Origin: Candidatus Sphingomonas phytovorans
GTDB taxonomy: Bacteria > Pseudomonadota > Alphaproteobacteria > Sphingomonadales > Sphingomonadaceae
Length of the DNA: 64,000 bases
NCBI GenBank assembly: GCA_029202385.1
Contig: CP119314.1
Coordinates: 2,916,501-2,980,500, forward strand
Direction: 5' to 3'
This document shows, piece after piece, positions 6,584 to 15,731 of the stretch. Positions within the stretch are counted from its first letter, which is position 1; every line of letters starts with the position of its first letter. The position numbers were made by a program, and so were the translations under genes. Below the pieces are notes generated by a model. It saw only the letters and a list, made by a program, of their open reading frames with translations, was not told where the DNA came from and did not search any database.

Positions 6584-9127
6584 ATGAAATTCCGTAGCAA
6601 AGCCCGCTTCGCCGTGTCCGCCTCCACCTTCGCCATCGCTCTTCAGGCAATGCCGGCCCTGGCGCAGACGCCGCCACCGACATCCCCACTCTCGCAACCG
6701 GCCACCCAGGCCGCGCCCGCCAATGTCGCGGACATCATCGTCACCGCCCGCAAGCGCCCGGAGACGCTGCAGAACGTCCCGATCGTCGTCACCACGGTCA
6801 ATCGCCAGCTCATCCAGGACACTGGCGTGAAGGACATCAAGGATCTCGCGCTGCTCGCGCCGGGCCTGCTGGTGACCTCGACGACCAGCGAATCCTCCAC
6901 CACCGCGCGCATCCGCGGCATCGGCACGGTCGGCGACAATCCCGGGCTCGAATCCTCGGTCGGCGTCGTGATCGACGGTGTCTATCGCTCGCGCAACGGC
7001 GTCGGCTTCGGCGATCTCGGCAATATCGACCGGATCGAGGTGCTGAAGGGCCCGCAGGGAACCCTGTTCGGCAAGTCGGCGACCGCCGGCGTGATCAACA
7101 TCCTGACCGCCGAGCCGCAATTCACCCTGGGCGGCAATGCCGAATTCACCGTCGGCAATTATGGCGCGATCGGCGGGTCGGTTGAGGCGACCGGGCCGCT
7201 GATCGACGACAAGCTGGCCGTGAGCCTCTATTTCGCCGATCATTCCCGCGACGGCTTTTTCCATGTGAACACCGGGCCCGGCCCGCGCACCGACACGCGG
7301 GACAACAACCAGAATTACTACACCCTGCGCGGCCAGTTGCTCGCCAAGCCGACCGACACGCTGACCTTGCGCCTGATCGGCGACGTGTCGTCCCGCGACG
7401 AACATTGCTGCATGGCGGTGATCACCCGCGCCAGCGCCGGCAATTTCGCCAACAATCTCGTCGCAGCGCTCGGCGGCAATGATGGCGACCCGAGCAACCC
7501 CTATGCCCGCAACGCCTATGCCAACCGCCCCGATCTCCAGCATGTCGTCGACAAGGGCGTCTCGCTCCAGGCCGACTGGGATGTCGGCCCCGGCACGCTG
7601 ACCTCGATCACCGCCTATCGCAACTGGAAGACGGTCGGCGGGTTCGACGCGGATTTCTCGACCGCCGATATCGATTACCTGCCCTCGGACAACAGCAACT
7701 CGTCGCAGTTCCGCACCTTCAGCCAGGAACTGCGCTACGCGGGCACCACCGGCAAGCTCGACTATCTGATCGGCGGCTTCTTCTCGAACGAGAAGCTGCG
7801 GCAGAACACCAGCATCCTCGTGGGCAGCCAGTTCACGCCCTATCTCGGCCTGCTCTTCTCGTCGCTGGTCGAGGGCACGCCGGACCCGAACTTCCTTCAG
7901 ACCGGCCTGACCTTCCCCTATGTTGGCGGGGTCAATTACGCGGCGAATACCGGCTCGGTCGATCGCTATCGCCAGACCGACAAGACCTATGCGATCTTTA
8001 CCGACAACACGCTGCACATCACCGACAAGCTCGCCTTCCAGGGAGGCGTCCGTTTCAATATCGACGACAAGACGCTCAACCAGAACAGCAGCAATATCGG
8101 TGGCGGCGCCGGGTGCGCATCGGCGAACGCGGCGTTCGCCATTCTCAATGCGGCGAATCCGGCGGCGGCGGCGCAGCTTGCCGCGGTCAACAATACGATG
8201 TGCCTCCCCTTCCTCAGCCCCGGCTACAACAATTTCACCAACCACCAGTCCGAAAGCGAGAATGTGTTCTCGGGCACGGCGAAGCTCTCTTATCGCTTCA
8301 GCCCGAGCCTGCTGGTCTATGCCTCCTACGCCCGCGGCTACAAGGCCGGCGGCTTCAACCTTGACCGGGTCCAGTGCGTCATCGGCACCGCCGGCTGCGC
8401 GCCGGGCAGCGCGGCGGCGCTCACGCCGATCCTCGACACCTCGTTCGCCGGCGAATTCAACAATTCGTTCGAGCTTGGCGAAAAGGCGACCTTGTTCGAC
8501 CGCAAGCTGCTGCTGAACGCGACCCTGTTCTACCAGAAATATTCGAATTTCCAGCTCAACACCTTCAACGGGCTGGTCTTCGTGGTGGATTCGATCCCGA
8601 GCGTGGTCAGCAAGGGAATCGACGCCGATTTCGTGTGGTTCGCCACGCCGAAGCTCAGCTTCCAGGGCGGTCTGACCATCGCCGACACGCGTTACGACCT
8701 GACCGCATCGCAGCTCGCCGACCTGGCCGCCAAGACCGGCTTCCTGGGCGGCCAGCACTCGCGCCTGTCACTGGCGCCGCTCTATTCGGCCTCGCTGTCC
8801 GGCACCTACACCCACGACATTTCCGACAACTACAAGGCCCGGTTCAACATGGGCCTGAAATATTCGTCCTCCTACAATACCGGCTCGGATCTCGATCCGG
8901 GCAAGGTCCAGAAGGGCTATGTCGTCTCCAACGCCCGTATCGGCTTCGGTCCCAGCAACGATCGCTGGAGCATCGAGGCCTGGGCGGAAAACCTGTTCGA
9001 CACCAACTACAAGCAGGTGGCGTTCAATTCCGGCTTCCAGAACGTGCCGACCAACGCGACCGGCGTGCTCGACGCCTTTCTCGGCGCGCCGCGCACCTTC
9101 GGCGGTACGCTTCGGGTGAAATATTGA
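6584..9127 (+). CDS. TonB-dependent receptor
   Basis: The 847-residue outer-membrane receptor starts with a signal peptide ending at ALAQ, then a TonB-box-like ADIIVTARKR segment, a plug domain (LKGPQGTLFG and the RIRGIGTVGDN motif) and a large beta-barrel ending in an aromatic residue (RVKY). It should import a bulky ligand using TonB energy; the ligand is unknown. It closely resembles the receptor at 32721-35471, sharing GIGTVGDNPGLESSV, YKAGGFNLDR-like and FSNFQLNTFNG segments and a vicinal Cys pair after RLIGD. It stands alone in its transcript and follows a P450 gene, so a hydrophobic ligand is possible but only a guess. Confidence 0.93.
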   Translation: MKFRSKARFAVSASTFAIALQAMPALAQTPPPTSPLSQPATQAAPANVADIIVTARKRPETLQNVPIVVTTVNRQLIQDTGVKDIKDLALLAPGLLVTSTTSESSTTARIRGIGTVGDNPGLESSVGVVIDGVYRSRNGVGFGDLGNIDRIEVLKGPQGTLFGKSATAGVINILTAEPQFTLGGNAEFTVGNYGAIGGSVEATGPLIDDKLAVSLYFADHSRDGFFHVNTGPGPRTDTRDNNQNYYTLRGQLLAKPTDTLTLRLIGDVSSRDEHCCMAVITRASAGNFANNLVAALGGNDGDPSNPYARNAYANRPDLQHVVDKGVSLQADWDVGPGTLTSITAYRNWKTVGGFDADFSTADIDYLPSDNSNSSQFRTFSQELRYAGTTGKLDYLIGGFFSNEKLRQNTSILVGSQFTPYLGLLFSSLVEGTPDPNFLQTGLTFPYVGGVNYAANTGSVDRYRQTDKTYAIFTDNTLHITDKLAFQGGVRFNIDDKTLNQNSSNIGGGAGCASANAAFAILNAANPAAAAQLAAVNNTMCLPFLSPGYNNFTNHQSESENVFSGTAKLSYRFSPSLLVYASYARGYKAGGFNLDRVQCVIGTAGCAPGSAAALTPILDTSFAGEFNNSFELGEKATLFDRKLLLNATLFYQKYSNFQLNTFNGLVFVVDSIPSVVSKGIDADFVWFATPKLSFQGGLTIADTRYDLTASQLADLAAKTGFLGGQHSRLSLAPLYSASLSGTYTHDISDNYKARFNMGLKYSSSYNTGSDLDPGKVQKGYVVSNARIGFGPSNDRWSIEAWAENLFDTNYKQVAFNSGFQNVPTNATGVLDAFLGAPRTFGGTLRVKY

Positions 9128-9186
9128 TCGACGCCTCAGCACGAGGCGACAACAGATACCTGGAGTCATTCCCGATCAACTTCGGC

Positions 9187-9282
9187 CGTCACGCCGGACT
9201 TGTTCCGGCATCCACCGTTCCGCAAGCTTATCGGCCCCTGGGTCGCGGCACGGTGGCCCCCGGGACAAGCCCGGGGTGACGG
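9187..9282. repeat. REP-like pair, CCGGACTTGTTCCGG family
   Basis: The left arm (from 9187, CGTCACGCCGGACTTGTTCC) and the right arm (GGCCCCCGGGACAAGCCCGG, ending in GGTGACGG near 9282) are related hairpins in inverted orientation. It sits between the convergent TonB receptor and the ECF41 operon and may also stop transcription from both sides. Confidence 0.8.
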
Positions 9283-9308
9283 CGGATGCGACCTCATCGA
9301 GTTCGACT

Positions 9309-9710
9309 CTACCGGAGAGCCCGGGCCTCCCGCATCGCCCATAGCGTGAGGCCCACACCGATGATCGCCGGCACGGTCACCGCGGGAAAGTCCCGCGCGA
9401 TGGCCGATGCCCCGCAAATACCGACCGCCACTTCCCACAGATGGAACAGCGCATGCCCGGCGAGCCAGAATGTCGCCGCGCCCCACAGGGGAACACGCAT
9501 CGCCGGCCGCGCTGCGCCCCAGATATAGGCAGCGCCGACCAGCACGAAGATCAGCCCGATGTCGCGGATGAAATGCTGGTTGAACGGGCCGGTGGTGGTG
9601 ACGCCGGGTACGGCGACATACCAGTCGCCCGGAACGGCAAGCATGATCAGGCCATTGGCGACCGCGCCAAGGCCGAGGATCGCGGCGAGAACGGGAACGA
9701 TGTTCCGCAT
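9309..9710 (-). CDS. four-helix membrane protein of the ECF41 operon
   Basis: The 133-residue protein has about four hydrophobic segments (near residues 5-22, 46-62, 75-92 and 108-126) with few charged residues, so it should be an inner-membrane protein. The ATG follows the sigma-factor stop by one base (TGACATG), which indicates coupled translation in the same operon. I do not recognise the family. Its position suggests it is part of the output or sensing of the ECF41 system, which is inference only. Confidence 0.75.
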   Translation of the reverse strand: MRNIVPVLAAILGLGAVANGLIMLAVPGDWYVAVPGVTTTGPFNQHFIRDIGLIFVLVGAAYIWGAARPAMRVPLWGAATFWLAGHALFHLWEVAVGICGASAIARDFPAVTVPAIIGVGLTLWAMREARALR

Positions 9711-9711
9711 G

Positions 9712-10608
9712 TCATGATACTCCCGGAGAGGTGACATCCGCCTGGCCGAAGGCGAGCGCGACATGGGCCAGCTTGTCGGGGTTGCGCATGATGTAGATCG
9801 CCGCGATCCGCCCGTCGCGGATCTCGAGCGCCGTGGTCTGCAGCAACTGCCCGCGATCGATGCTGACATAGCCGGGCAGCCCGTCGATCGAGACCGGCTT
9901 CAGCATGACCGGCCGATAGGCATGCTTGCGCGCCAGCCCGGCGAACATGCGCAGCACCTTGGCGACGCCCAGGATGGGATTGCGGAAGGCAAGCACCCGC
10001 CCGCCGCCGTCGGAATAGACCGCCACATCCTCCGCCAGCATCGTCCGCAACGCCGCGACATCGCCGTCGCGCGCCGCCGCGAAGAAGGCGCGCGCAATGC
10101 GGTCGGCCTCCGCCTGCCCGACCGGATAGCGCGGCCGCGCCGTCTGGACATGCTTGCGCGCACGCACCGCCATCTGGCGCACGGCGGCCGCATCACGGTC
10201 AAGCGTGCCCGCCACCTCGCTCAGCGCGACGCCGAACACGTCGTGCAGCAGGAAGGCAGCGCGCTCCAGGGGCGAAAGCCGTTCGAGCGCGAGCATCAGG
10301 GTCAGGGTCAGATCGTCGGCCTGCTCGTCCTCGGTCGATCCGACCAGCGGTTCGGGCAGCCAGGCGCCGTAATAGGTCTCGCGCCGCGCCCGCGCCGAAC
10401 GCATCTGGTCGAGGCACAGCCGCGTGACGATCCGGGTCAGATAGGCGGCGGGCACGTCGACCGATTCCTCGACCCGCGACCAGCGCAGCCAGGCATCCTG
10501 GACGATATCCTCGGCTTCGGAGAGCGAGCCGAGCATGCGATAGGCGAGACGCAGCAACCGCGGCCGCTGCGCCTCGAACAATGCCGATGCCGGGTCAGGC
10601 GGCGACAC
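9712..10608 (-). CDS. ECF41-family sigma factor with SnoaL-like C-terminal domain
   Basis: The 298-residue protein has sigma region 2 (about 11-75, with EAEDIVQDAWLRW), region 4 (about 105-160) and a fused SnoaL/NTF2-like regulatory domain. The three ECF41 signatures are all present: WLPEP in the linker (83-87), DGGGR (200-204) and NPDKL (276-280). In this group the C-terminal domain replaces a separate anti-sigma factor and tunes activity. I chose the GTG at 10608 because GGTGGAG lies 7 bases upstream; a GTG at 10614 is less well placed. It overlaps the end of the AhpD-like gene by 14 bases. It probably activates its own operon from the promoter at 11100-11126. Confidence 0.93.
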   Translation of the reverse strand: MSPPDPASALFEAQRPRLLRLAYRMLGSLSEAEDIVQDAWLRWSRVEESVDVPAAYLTRIVTRLCLDQMRSARARRETYYGAWLPEPLVGSTEDEQADDLTLTLMLALERLSPLERAAFLLHDVFGVALSEVAGTLDRDAAAVRQMAVRARKHVQTARPRYPVGQAEADRIARAFFAAARDGDVAALRTMLAEDVAVYSDGGGRVLAFRNPILGVAKVLRMFAGLARKHAYRPVMLKPVSIDGLPGYVSIDRGQLLQTTALEIRDGRIAAIYIMRNPDKLAHVALAFGQADVTSPGVS

Positions 10609-11059
10609 TGGCACGCTCCACCGGATGCGGCGCGCGGAAACCAACCTGAAGCCGGTTCCACACATTGATCGCGCCGATCATCAAGGTGAGCTGGACCTGT
10701 TCGGCGTCGCTGAAGCTTGCCTTGACCGGCGCATAGTCCGCGTCCGGCGCCCCGGTCTCGGAAAGGCGGGTCAGTGCCTCGGTCCAGCCAAGCGCCGCAC
10801 GCTCACGCTCGCTGTACAGCGTCGATTCGCGCCATGCCGGCAGCATGTACAACCGCATCTCGCTCTCGCCCGCCTTGCGCAGGTCGGTCGAATGCATGTG
10901 GATGCAGAAGGCGCAGCCGTTGATCTGCGACGCGCGCAGCTTCACGAACTCCTTCACGCTGAACTCGATGCTCGACGATTCGAAGCTTGCCTCAAGCGCC
11001 ATCATCGCCTTGATCGCCTCGGGTGCGAGAATATGCGGGTTGCGCAAACGTGGGGTCAT
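10595..11059 (-). CDS. carboxymuconolactone decarboxylase / AhpD-like protein
   Basis: The 154-residue helical protein carries the AhpD-type redox motif CxxCxxxH (Cys49, Cys52, His56 in GCAFCIHMH). Members act as peroxidase partners or alkylhydroperoxidases. CMD genes are the usual neighbours and regulatory targets of ECF41 sigma factors. I chose the ATG at 11059, which has GGAGA 8 bases upstream and leaves a leader of about 33 bases from the predicted ECF41 start site. A GTG-type start at 11083 would leave almost no leader. Confidence 0.92.
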   Translation of the reverse strand: MTPRLRNPHILAPEAIKAMMALEASFESSSIEFSVKEFVKLRASQINGCAFCIHMHSTDLRKAGESEMRLYMLPAWRESTLYSERERAALGWTEALTRLSETGAPDADYAPVKASFSDAEQVQLTLMIGAINVWNRLQVGFRAPHPVERASVAA

Positions 11060-11099
11060 GGTCTGTCTCCAGGCGTGCACCATGCACGCATGCCGACAT

Positions 11100-11126
11100 G
11101 ACGGGATAGCCCGAACGAGTGTGACA
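11100..11126 (-). promoter_or_regulatory. ECF41-type promoter
   Basis: On the minus strand, TGTCACA (11126-11120) is followed by exactly 16 bases and CGTC (11103-11100). This matches the published ECF41 consensus TGTCACA-N16-CGTC. It lies 41 bases upstream of the AhpD-like start codon and drives the operon that encodes the sigma factor itself. Confidence 0.88.
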
Positions 11127-11295
11127 TGGCGTCGCGAATTTTTTGCGCCGCCCTCCGGCCCATCCGTAACCGAACGTGCCGGCTCCGCGAATATCGCAGG
11201 GAAGCGCGAGGCCGGGACAGGCGGCGTGCATCTCGTGGACCCGGTGCCGCGTACCTATATCCGTTTCACCGATACGCCTGGAGACGAGGACGATC

Positions 11296-11793
11296 ATGAC
11301 CCCAGACCGCCGCAGCTTCCTCACCCTGGCCGGCACCGGCGCCGCCGCCTTCGCGCTGTTCGGCTGTCGCGGCAGCGCCTCCGCCGGCCCGCCCGAGACA
11401 TTCGAGGTGACGCTGACCGACGCACAGTGGAAGGCGAAGCTCTCCCCAGCCGCCTATCGCACCCTGCGCCATGAGGCGACCGAGACGCCCTTCAGCAGCC
11501 CGCTCAACAACGAACACCGCGCCGGTATCTTCTCCTGCGCCGGCTGCGCGCTGCCGCTCTATTCGTCGAAGACCAAATTCGACAGCGGCACCGGCTGGCC
11601 GAGCTTCTGGGCGCCGCTAAAGGACGCGGTGCGGACCCGCCAGGACCGCTCACTCGGCTTTTCGCGCATTGAGGTACACTGCCGCCGCTGCGGCGGACAT
11701 CTCGGCCATGTCTTCGATGACGGCCCGAAACCCACCGGCAAGCGCTATTGCATGAACGGCGTGGCGATGACGTTCGCGCCGGGGAAGGCGTGA
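11296..11793 (+). CDS. msrB: peptide-methionine (R)-S-oxide reductase, exported form
   Basis: MsrB reduces the R-epimer of methionine sulfoxide in damaged proteins. The 165-residue protein has the full MsrB core: zinc Cys pairs 81/84 and 129/132, the GTGWPSFW motif, and the catalytic Cys152 in RYCMN. It starts with a twin-arginine-like leader (RRSFLTLAG) ending near a Cys at residue 24, so it should be exported, possibly as a lipoprotein. GAGGA lies 5 bases before the ATG. An envelope MsrB fits repair of periplasmic proteins. No resolving Cys was looked for beyond the core. Confidence 0.93.
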   Translation: MTPDRRSFLTLAGTGAAAFALFGCRGSASAGPPETFEVTLTDAQWKAKLSPAAYRTLRHEATETPFSSPLNNEHRAGIFSCAGCALPLYSSKTKFDSGTGWPSFWAPLKDAVRTRQDRSLGFSRIEVHCRRCGGHLGHVFDDGPKPTGKRYCMNGVAMTFAPGKA

Positions 11794-11800
11794 CCTTCTA

Positions 11801-11821
11801 CCTCTCTCCTCAAGGGAGAGG
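11801..11821. terminator. hairpin between convergent msrB and CHAP gene
   Basis: CCTCTC and GAGAGG arms with a small interior mismatch form a hairpin in the 36-base gap between two convergent genes. It could serve both strands. The stem belongs to the CCCTCTCCC family. Confidence 0.5.
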
Positions 11822-11829
11822 ACGAAATA

Positions 11830-12378
11830 TCAGAAGCTGATCTCGTCCGACATGCTGAGCGACGCGAGCGTCATGCGTGCCAGCGGCTGCTGCGTATCGG
11901 TGTCGACCGAGTCATTGTCCGCCGCGCGATCCGAATAGATAAAGCCCTTGGTCGGATAGGCGCTGGTGCCGAGGCCGCCATTGGGGCCGTACCACACCTT
12001 CACCATGCTCCAGTCGCCGGCTTCCGACACGTCGACCGCGCGGACGTTGCGCTCGATACCGCCGCGGCGCGACCAGTTGGCGTGGGTCAGCAGCACTTCG
12101 CGGTCGCTGACGACCTCGCTCACCATCGCGACATGGCCGAGGCGCATCCGGCCCGTCGAGGAGAAAGCGAGGACGGCACCGACCTTCGGCGCATGGCCGC
12201 GAGCGTAGTGGCCGGCGGCCTGGCTCCACCAGGTATTGGCGTTGCCGTGGATTTCGATGCCGGAAATGGTGCGGGCATAAGGGGCGCACTGCCAGAACTG
12301 CGCCATCGCCGGGGTCGTCGCCATCAGGCTGCACGAAACTACCAGCGCAAAACGCGCTGCAAACGCCCGGAAATTCAT
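11830..12378 (-). CDS. exported CHAP-domain protein
   Basis: The 182-residue protein has a signal peptide (about 1-26, AMA|Q) and a CHAP amidase/peptidase fold: the nucleophile Cys31 in WQCAPYAR and the general base His82 in GHVAMV. CHAP enzymes cleave peptidoglycan stem peptides or cross-bridges, so it may trim the cell wall in the periplasm. The C-terminal 45 residues are low in complexity and not part of the catalytic fold. It is transcribed alone and converges with msrB. Confidence 0.85.
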   Translation of the reverse strand: MNFRAFAARFALVVSCSLMATTPAMAQFWQCAPYARTISGIEIHGNANTWWSQAAGHYARGHAPKVGAVLAFSSTGRMRLGHVAMVSEVVSDREVLLTHANWSRRGGIERNVRAVDVSEAGDWSMVKVWYGPNGGLGTSAYPTKGFIYSDRAADNDSVDTDTQQPLARMTLASLSMSDEISF

Positions 12379-12580
12379 GTGGCCCCCTCAGGTCCCGCTA
12401 AATTCGTGAGCCTCTCAAAGCAGGTCGCGCCGGGATGGGGAACCCCGGCGACCCGACGAATGGAACCTTTTAGGACGAACCGTGTTTACCGGGCGATGAC
12501 TGCCTTTCGCCGCACGCTGATTGGCGGGTGCCGGGCAATGCGCCCTCGCCAATTCGCTGCATGACGGCTAGAATCGCCCC

Positions 12581-13042
12581 ATGAAATCTCTCGCCCCGGC
12601 CCTGTGCCTGCTCCTGCTCGCCTGTTCGGACCGGAGCGGCACCGGCGGTAATGACGACGTCTTGCTGAACGCAAACGAAACGCCGGTCGCATTGCGCCCC
12701 GGGACTCTGCCGGTGCGGATCGGCGAGGGCGGCCCCGCCTTCCTTGCCTGCAACAGCATCGGGCGCGTCACCAACCTGTCGCCCTCGGGCGAGACCTATC
12801 TGCCCGTGCACGCGGCGCCCTTCGCCGAAGCCGACGAGGTGATGCGGCTCGACGCGGGGGCACAGCTCCGCGTCTGCACCCGCTCGATCGACCAGCGCTG
12901 GATGGGCGTCGTCATAGCCCCGCCCGGAGCCCCGGATACCGATTGCGGCGTATCCGCGCCCGTCGCGTCGCCGCGCGCTTATACGGGCCCGTGCAAGTCG
13001 GGCTGGGTATCGAGCGCGTTCATCCGCCTGATCGCGGGTTGA
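12581..13042 (+). CDS. lipoprotein of unknown function
   Basis: The 153-residue protein has a lipobox LLLLAC (Cys at about 15) after a short signal sequence. The folded part has four Cys and short beta-like segments around LPVHAAPFAEADEV, which recalls SH3-like envelope domains. The gene is flanked by gaps of 202 and 187 bases without other genes. I cannot name a function. Confidence 0.7.
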   Translation: MKSLAPALCLLLLACSDRSGTGGNDDVLLNANETPVALRPGTLPVRIGEGGPAFLACNSIGRVTNLSPSGETYLPVHAAPFAEADEVMRLDAGAQLRVCTRSIDQRWMGVVIAPPGAPDTDCGVSAPVASPRAYTGPCKSGWVSSAFIRLIAG

Positions 13043-13229
13043 GCGCCTTGGATCAGGTCACGCGAAGACACGAAGCGCTGTAACGGAGGCGGCGCACCAG
13101 CCTGCTGCCGGACGAACAGCACGAGCCTGGGATGTCGAAGGAGGATTCGCCGGACCTCTCCTTCGCGCCTTCGCGTGAACCCGACCTTCCTACCCCGACA
13201 CGACGACTGCCCGACCCACGCCGGCGCTC

Positions 13230-14705
13230 TCAAGGCGCATGCGGCGCGCCGTCTCGTTCAGCCGCCGCCAAGCTCAGCGCCAGCCGCTCCTCATGCTCAG
13301 CCCGCCCGAACGGGAAGCGCGCATAGCAAAGGCCCGCCAGGCCGTAGAACAACAACTCGAGGCACACGAACACGATAGTCAGCCGGTCGATCGTCGCGGC
13401 CGGCACCAGCCCCGGCCTGGCCGCGGCCGGGAACGCCGCGAACGCAAGGACCGCTCCGGCCATGAAGATGCCCAGCCCGCCGACCATCTTCTGCACGAAG
13501 AAGCCACCGGCAAAGAACACGCCTTCGGATCGCTGCCCGGTACGCGTCTCCGATTCCTCGACCACGTCGGCCAGCATCGCCGAGCCGAGGATGAACGCCC
13601 CCACGCTGCACGCCGTGTTGACCATGAAGATCGCCAGCAGGATCGGCAGCATCGCCGGCGAGCCAGGCTCCGGGAACAGCCCGAGCAGCCGCAGGATATA
13701 AGGCGAGACGAGCAGGATCGCGCTGACGAACGACAGGATCATGCCGACGCGCGGCTTGTTGGCGCCCTTGGTCAGCATCGGCGCCAGGATGAAGGAGCCA
13801 ACCGCGCCGAGCAGAAGCGATGCCGACAGCCACTGATAGTCCGTCCCTTCGAACCGCCACACATAGCTGTAGAGATAGTTGGACAGCGCGAAGGAAATAC
13901 CCTGCGCTGTATAGGCGAAGACGCCCGCCGCCATCAGGATCAGGAACGCCTTGTTCGACACGGTCGCGCGGAACTGGGCGAAATGCGTGGCGAAGCTCGC
14001 GGTCGATTTCGGCACCCTGGGCAGGTGCTTGATCTCATGGTGAAGGCCGATCGACGAGACGATGATCGACAGCGCCATGACGATCGCCGCGAACAGCGCC
14101 ATGCGCGAATAGCCGTCGGCATTCTGCAGGCCGACCGGGTGAGTCGCGTCCGGCACCAGGAACACGGCATAGGCAAGCGACAGCATCGCCAGCCCGCCGC
14201 CCCAGCCGAACAGGTAGCGATAAGAGAAAAGCCGGGTGCGCTCGTCATAATCGGAGCTCAACTCAGGCCCGAGCGCCGAGGAGGGAATCTCGAACGCGGA
14301 CAACGCGATCCGCACCATCAGCGCGCTGCCGAACACGTAGAACAGCGTCGCCGTCTCCGACCAGGCGGGCGGGTTCCACAGCAGCAGCCAGCCGATCGCG
14401 ACCGGCAGCGCCGAGGCATACATCCAGGGGTGCCGCCGGCCCCAGCGGCTGCGCGTATGATCGGAGAAATAGCCTACCGCCGGGTCGACAAACGCCTCGA
14501 CCACCAGCGCGCACATGATGGCGATGCCGACGGTGCTGGCCGGCAGGCCGACCACCTGGTTGTAGAACAGCAGCAGGAAGGTCGCGAAGCCATTGTCCTT
14601 AACGCCGTACGCGATCGATCCGATCCCGAACGACAACCGGCTGCGCAGGCCGAGCATGCGCGGTGCCGGCGCGGCGATGGTGGCCCCGGCTGGGTTTGAG
14701 CTCAA
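13230..14705 (-). CDS. MFS transporter of the GPH (MFS_2) type
   Basis: The 491-residue protein has twelve predicted transmembrane segments and the features of glycoside-pentoside-hexuronide:cation symporters: a DPAVGYFSDHTRSRWGRRHPW loop between helices 2 and 3 and a central cytoplasmic loop. These proteins import sugars or related solutes with a cation. The TTG start overlaps the stop of the SDR gene (TTGA), so the two are coupled. The SDR neighbour suggests the imported compound is oxidised or reduced after uptake, which is inference. Confidence 0.85.
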   Translation of the reverse strand: MSSNPAGATIAAPAPRMLGLRSRLSFGIGSIAYGVKDNGFATFLLLFYNQVVGLPASTVGIAIMCALVVEAFVDPAVGYFSDHTRSRWGRRHPWMYASALPVAIGWLLLWNPPAWSETATLFYVFGSALMVRIALSAFEIPSSALGPELSSDYDERTRLFSYRYLFGWGGGLAMLSLAYAVFLVPDATHPVGLQNADGYSRMALFAAIVMALSIIVSSIGLHHEIKHLPRVPKSTASFATHFAQFRATVSNKAFLILMAAGVFAYTAQGISFALSNYLYSYVWRFEGTDYQWLSASLLLGAVGSFILAPMLTKGANKPRVGMILSFVSAILLVSPYILRLLGLFPEPGSPAMLPILLAIFMVNTACSVGAFILGSAMLADVVEESETRTGQRSEGVFFAGGFFVQKMVGGLGIFMAGAVLAFAAFPAAARPGLVPAATIDRLTIVFVCLELLFYGLAGLCYARFPFGRAEHEERLALSLAAAERDGAPHAP

Positions 14706-15532
14706 GACGCGAACTGCTCTAGCGCGGCGAACATCGACGGCGCTTCAGCATCCCAGCTATGCCGCGGGCCGATCGTCATGCCGCCGTCGACGGTAATGTG
14801 CGTGCCGGTGACGAAGCTGGCGTCGTCGCTCGCCAGATAGGCGACCGCGGCCGCGATGTCCTCGGCCCTTCCGGAGCGCTGCAAGGGCTGGGCATGCGCT
14901 GCGATGCCCCGGATCATCCCATTGGCCATGTCTCGTTTGTCGCCCTCTATGCCCAGGGCCGCGGTGAAGATGTTGGTCGTGATGAAGCCCGGGCAGACGG
15001 CATTTACCCGGATATTGTGACGGGACAGATCGGCGGCGGCCATGGTCGTCAGATGCAGCACGCCCGCCTTGGCCACCGAATAGGCGGTCGGCGCGGCGCC
15101 GGTCTGCAGCGCGGCGATGGAGGCGGTGTTGACGATCGCCCCGCCGCCCCGCGCGATCATCAGCGGCGCGGCATAACGGATGCCCATCGCCACCGACCGC
15201 AGCAGCAGCGCCTGGGTGCGGTCCCAGTCCTCGGCCGAAATCTCCCCGATCGGGTCGCGCGATCCGCCCGCGCCGGCATTGTTGAACACCACGTCGAGCC
15301 CGCCCGCCGCATCGGCCGCCGCCATCAGCGCGGCGATATCCTCGACCTTCGTCACGTCGGTGCGCCGGAAATGGATTCGCCCGTTGGACGTCGCGGCCAC
15401 ATCCTGCCCGCCAGCCTCGTCGATGTCGCCGATCCACACCTCGGCGCCCTCTTCGACCAGCCGCAATGCCGTCGCGCGGCCTATTCCCGAGGCGCCGCCG
15501 GTCACCACGGCGCGCTTGCCTGCAAAACGCAT
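14702..15532 (-). CDS. short-chain dehydrogenase/reductase
   Basis: This classical SDR of about 276 residues has the cofactor motif TGGASGIGRA near the N-terminus, NNAG, the catalytic Ser in NTASIAALQTG, the YSVAK motif, and the C-terminal ITVDGGM. The acidic residue after the second strand (GDIDEA) suggests NAD(H) preference. Two ATG codons are adjacent; the second, at 15532, is better spaced from AGGAAG. It is the first gene of a two-gene unit with the GPH symporter. The substrate is unknown. Confidence 0.9.
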   Translation of the reverse strand: MRFAGKRAVVTGGASGIGRATALRLVEEGAEVWIGDIDEAGGQDVAATSNGRIHFRRTDVTKVEDIAALMAAADAAGGLDVVFNNAGAGGSRDPIGEISAEDWDRTQALLLRSVAMGIRYAAPLMIARGGGAIVNTASIAALQTGAAPTAYSVAKAGVLHLTTMAAADLSRHNIRVNAVCPGFITTNIFTAALGIEGDKRDMANGMIRGIAAHAQPLQRSGRAEDIAAAVAYLASDDASFVTGTHITVDGGMTIGPRHSWDAEAPSMFAALEQFAS

Positions 15533-15651
15533 CATCTTCCTGCATCCTCTGTTTTGAGCAGCATAGTATGGGCCTCAGCCCCGTCAATGCAGGCTTTTTG
15601 AATTTTGGGTTTGCGAACCGCTTGCGAGACGGCCTGCCCTTCACTACCAAC

Positions 15652-15714
15652 CATCACCCCGGACGTGTTCCGGGCACCACCCCGCGAGCGCTTGCGCCCG
15701 TGGAACGGTGGATG
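15652..15714. repeat. REP-like element, CCGGACGTGTTCCGG family
   Basis: It begins CATCACCCCGGACGTGTTCC and ends with GTGGAACGGTGGATG, a compact version of the pairs at 6166 and 9187. It sits between the divergent SDR and acyl-CoA dehydrogenase genes, ending just before the latter's ribosome-binding site. Confidence 0.65.
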
Positions 15715-15731
15715 ACGATGTGGAGAGCGCA

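Noticed and set aside
6557..8758. Very long open antisense frame opposite the TonB receptor
   Set aside because: High-GC codon bias leaves long antisense frames open. The sense frame has a full receptor with signal peptide, plug and barrel; the antisense protein has no family features.
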